DNA of 6,437 bases from Alphaproteobacteria bacterium (lineage in GTDB: Bacteria; Pseudomonadota; Alphaproteobacteria; Sphingomonadales; Rhodothalassiaceae): assembly GCA_003695555.1 (NCBI GenBank), contig RFIU01000315.1:1-6437 (forward strand). The letters run 5' to 3'. Below, in pieces: positions 5,973 to 6,437 of the stretch. The translations under genes and the position numbers were made by a program. The number at the start of each line of letters is the position of its first letter. Positions within the stretch are counted from its first letter, which is position 1. The notes beneath the pieces were generated by a model. That model saw only the letters and a program-made list of their open reading frames with translations. It was not told the origin of the DNA and ran no database searches.

Positions 5973-6437
5973 TCAGGCGCTCAACGCACCTCGGACATCC
6001 CCACTCTCGCCTGCGGTGCACAGTACATCCTCAAGATCGGCAAGCATCGCCGCCGCGGTCGGTGCCGGCCCGGCGCCCAGCCCATAGACCACGTGATGCG
6101 CGCCATCATGGGTTTCGATCAGCAGACCGTTCTCGGCACCTGCACAGCGGGCCAGCGGGTGGCCGTCAAGCAGACGAGCGAAGGTGACTTCCGCACGCGG
6201 GGCGCCGGTATCAGGATCGAGCGTGATGCGCAGCAGCTGCCGCACCCGTCCTCGTCGGGCGTCACGCCCTTCGAGCAGCGCGAGACCCCGTTCGATGCCG
6301 GCGCGCGGCACCTCGCCTTCGGGCGTGACGCCGAACGCCGCCTCGACGACCAGCACCGCCTTGGCGGCGGCATCGTGGCCTTCGAGATCGTCGCTCGGAT
6401 CGGCTTCCGCGAGGCCCGCGGCCTGCGCATCCGCCAG
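5973..6437 (-). CDS. hom: Homoserine dehydrogenase, C-terminal part (cut by right edge)
   Basis: NAD(P)-dependent enzyme that reduces aspartate semialdehyde to homoserine, the branch point to threonine, methionine and isoleucine. The last 154 residues are visible; the Rossmann domain lies outside. The segment AEADPSDDLEGHDAAAK (visible residues 10-26) matches the family signature. By spacing, E11, D17, D22 and K26 correspond to Glu208, Asp214, Asp219 and Lys223 of the yeast enzyme, which bind homoserine or act in catalysis. The frame ends with GLGAGPAPTAAAMLADLEDVL and a short tail, stopping at TGA 5973-5975. No ACT regulatory domain of about 80 residues follows, so this looks like the short form of roughly 340 residues. 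It is separated from the next gene by 271 bp with a hairpin and is probably not part of the cell-wall operon. A paralogous short homoserine dehydrogenase is possible if the genome also has an ACT-type enzyme. Confidence 0.88.
   Translation of the reverse strand: MADAQAAGLAEADPSDDLEGHDAAAKAVLVVEAAFGVTPEGEVPRAGIERGLALLEGRDARRGRVRQLLRITLDPDTGAPRAEVTFARLLDGHPLARCAGAENGLLIETHDGAHHVVYGLGAGPAPTAAAMLADLEDVLCTAGESGDVRGALSA

Noticed and set aside
5351..6187. Plus-strand open frame of 278 codons spanning the intergenic region
   Set aside because: It is antisense to the transglycosylase and the homoserine dehydrogenase, is rich in Arg and Ser with no recognisable domain, and its openness follows from high-GC codon bias on the other strand.
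1..6437. Mobile elements, defence genes, CRISPR, tRNA or a new gene system
   Set aside because: Both strands were read. Every long stretch is explained by core metabolic, wall or replication genes, with no transposase, integrase, repeat array or tRNA-like fold seen.

Overview
This GC-rich window carries seven protein genes, all on the minus strand and tightly packed. Two are cut by the window edges. The gene content points to an alphaproteobacterium, probably of the Hyphomicrobiales (Rhizobiales): a lytic transglycosylase, an RlpA lipoprotein, a DacF-type carboxypeptidase, tmk, holB and metG in that transcription order is, from general knowledge, a familiar arrangement in that group. The HolB protein also lacks the zinc-module cysteines of the E. 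coli subunit. I cannot name the genus.

In the direction of transcription (right to left): the C-terminal part of a homoserine dehydrogenase enters at the right edge and ends at 5973. A 271-bp intergenic region follows (5702-5972). It contains a strong hairpin that probably ends the homoserine dehydrogenase transcript, a perfect 11-bp inverted repeat around that hairpin, and a plausible sigma70-type promoter for the downstream genes. Next come an MltB-family lytic murein transglycosylase (4517-5701), the RlpA-like lipoprotein with a SPOR domain (3675-4520), a D-alanyl-D-alanine carboxypeptidase (2333-3583), thymidylate kinase (1701-2336), the DNA polymerase III delta' subunit (437-1684) and the N-terminal third or less of methionyl-tRNA synthetase (1-388).

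Two junctions are 4-bp stop/start overlaps (ATGA and GTGA). The others are gaps of 91, 16 and 48 bp, and I see no convincing terminator between 5701 and 1. The six genes are therefore probably one operon. Its first half remodels septal or lateral peptidoglycan outside the inner membrane: glycan cleavage, denuded-glycan binding, and trimming of the terminal D-Ala. Its second half supplies dTTP precursor, clamp-loader subunit and charged Met-tRNA in the cytoplasm. The reasonable reading is growth-linked co-expression of wall, replication and translation functions.

I found no mobile element, CRISPR array, tRNA, rRNA or defence gene, and nothing that amounts to an undescribed system. The least explained DNA is the structured intergenic region 5824-5961.
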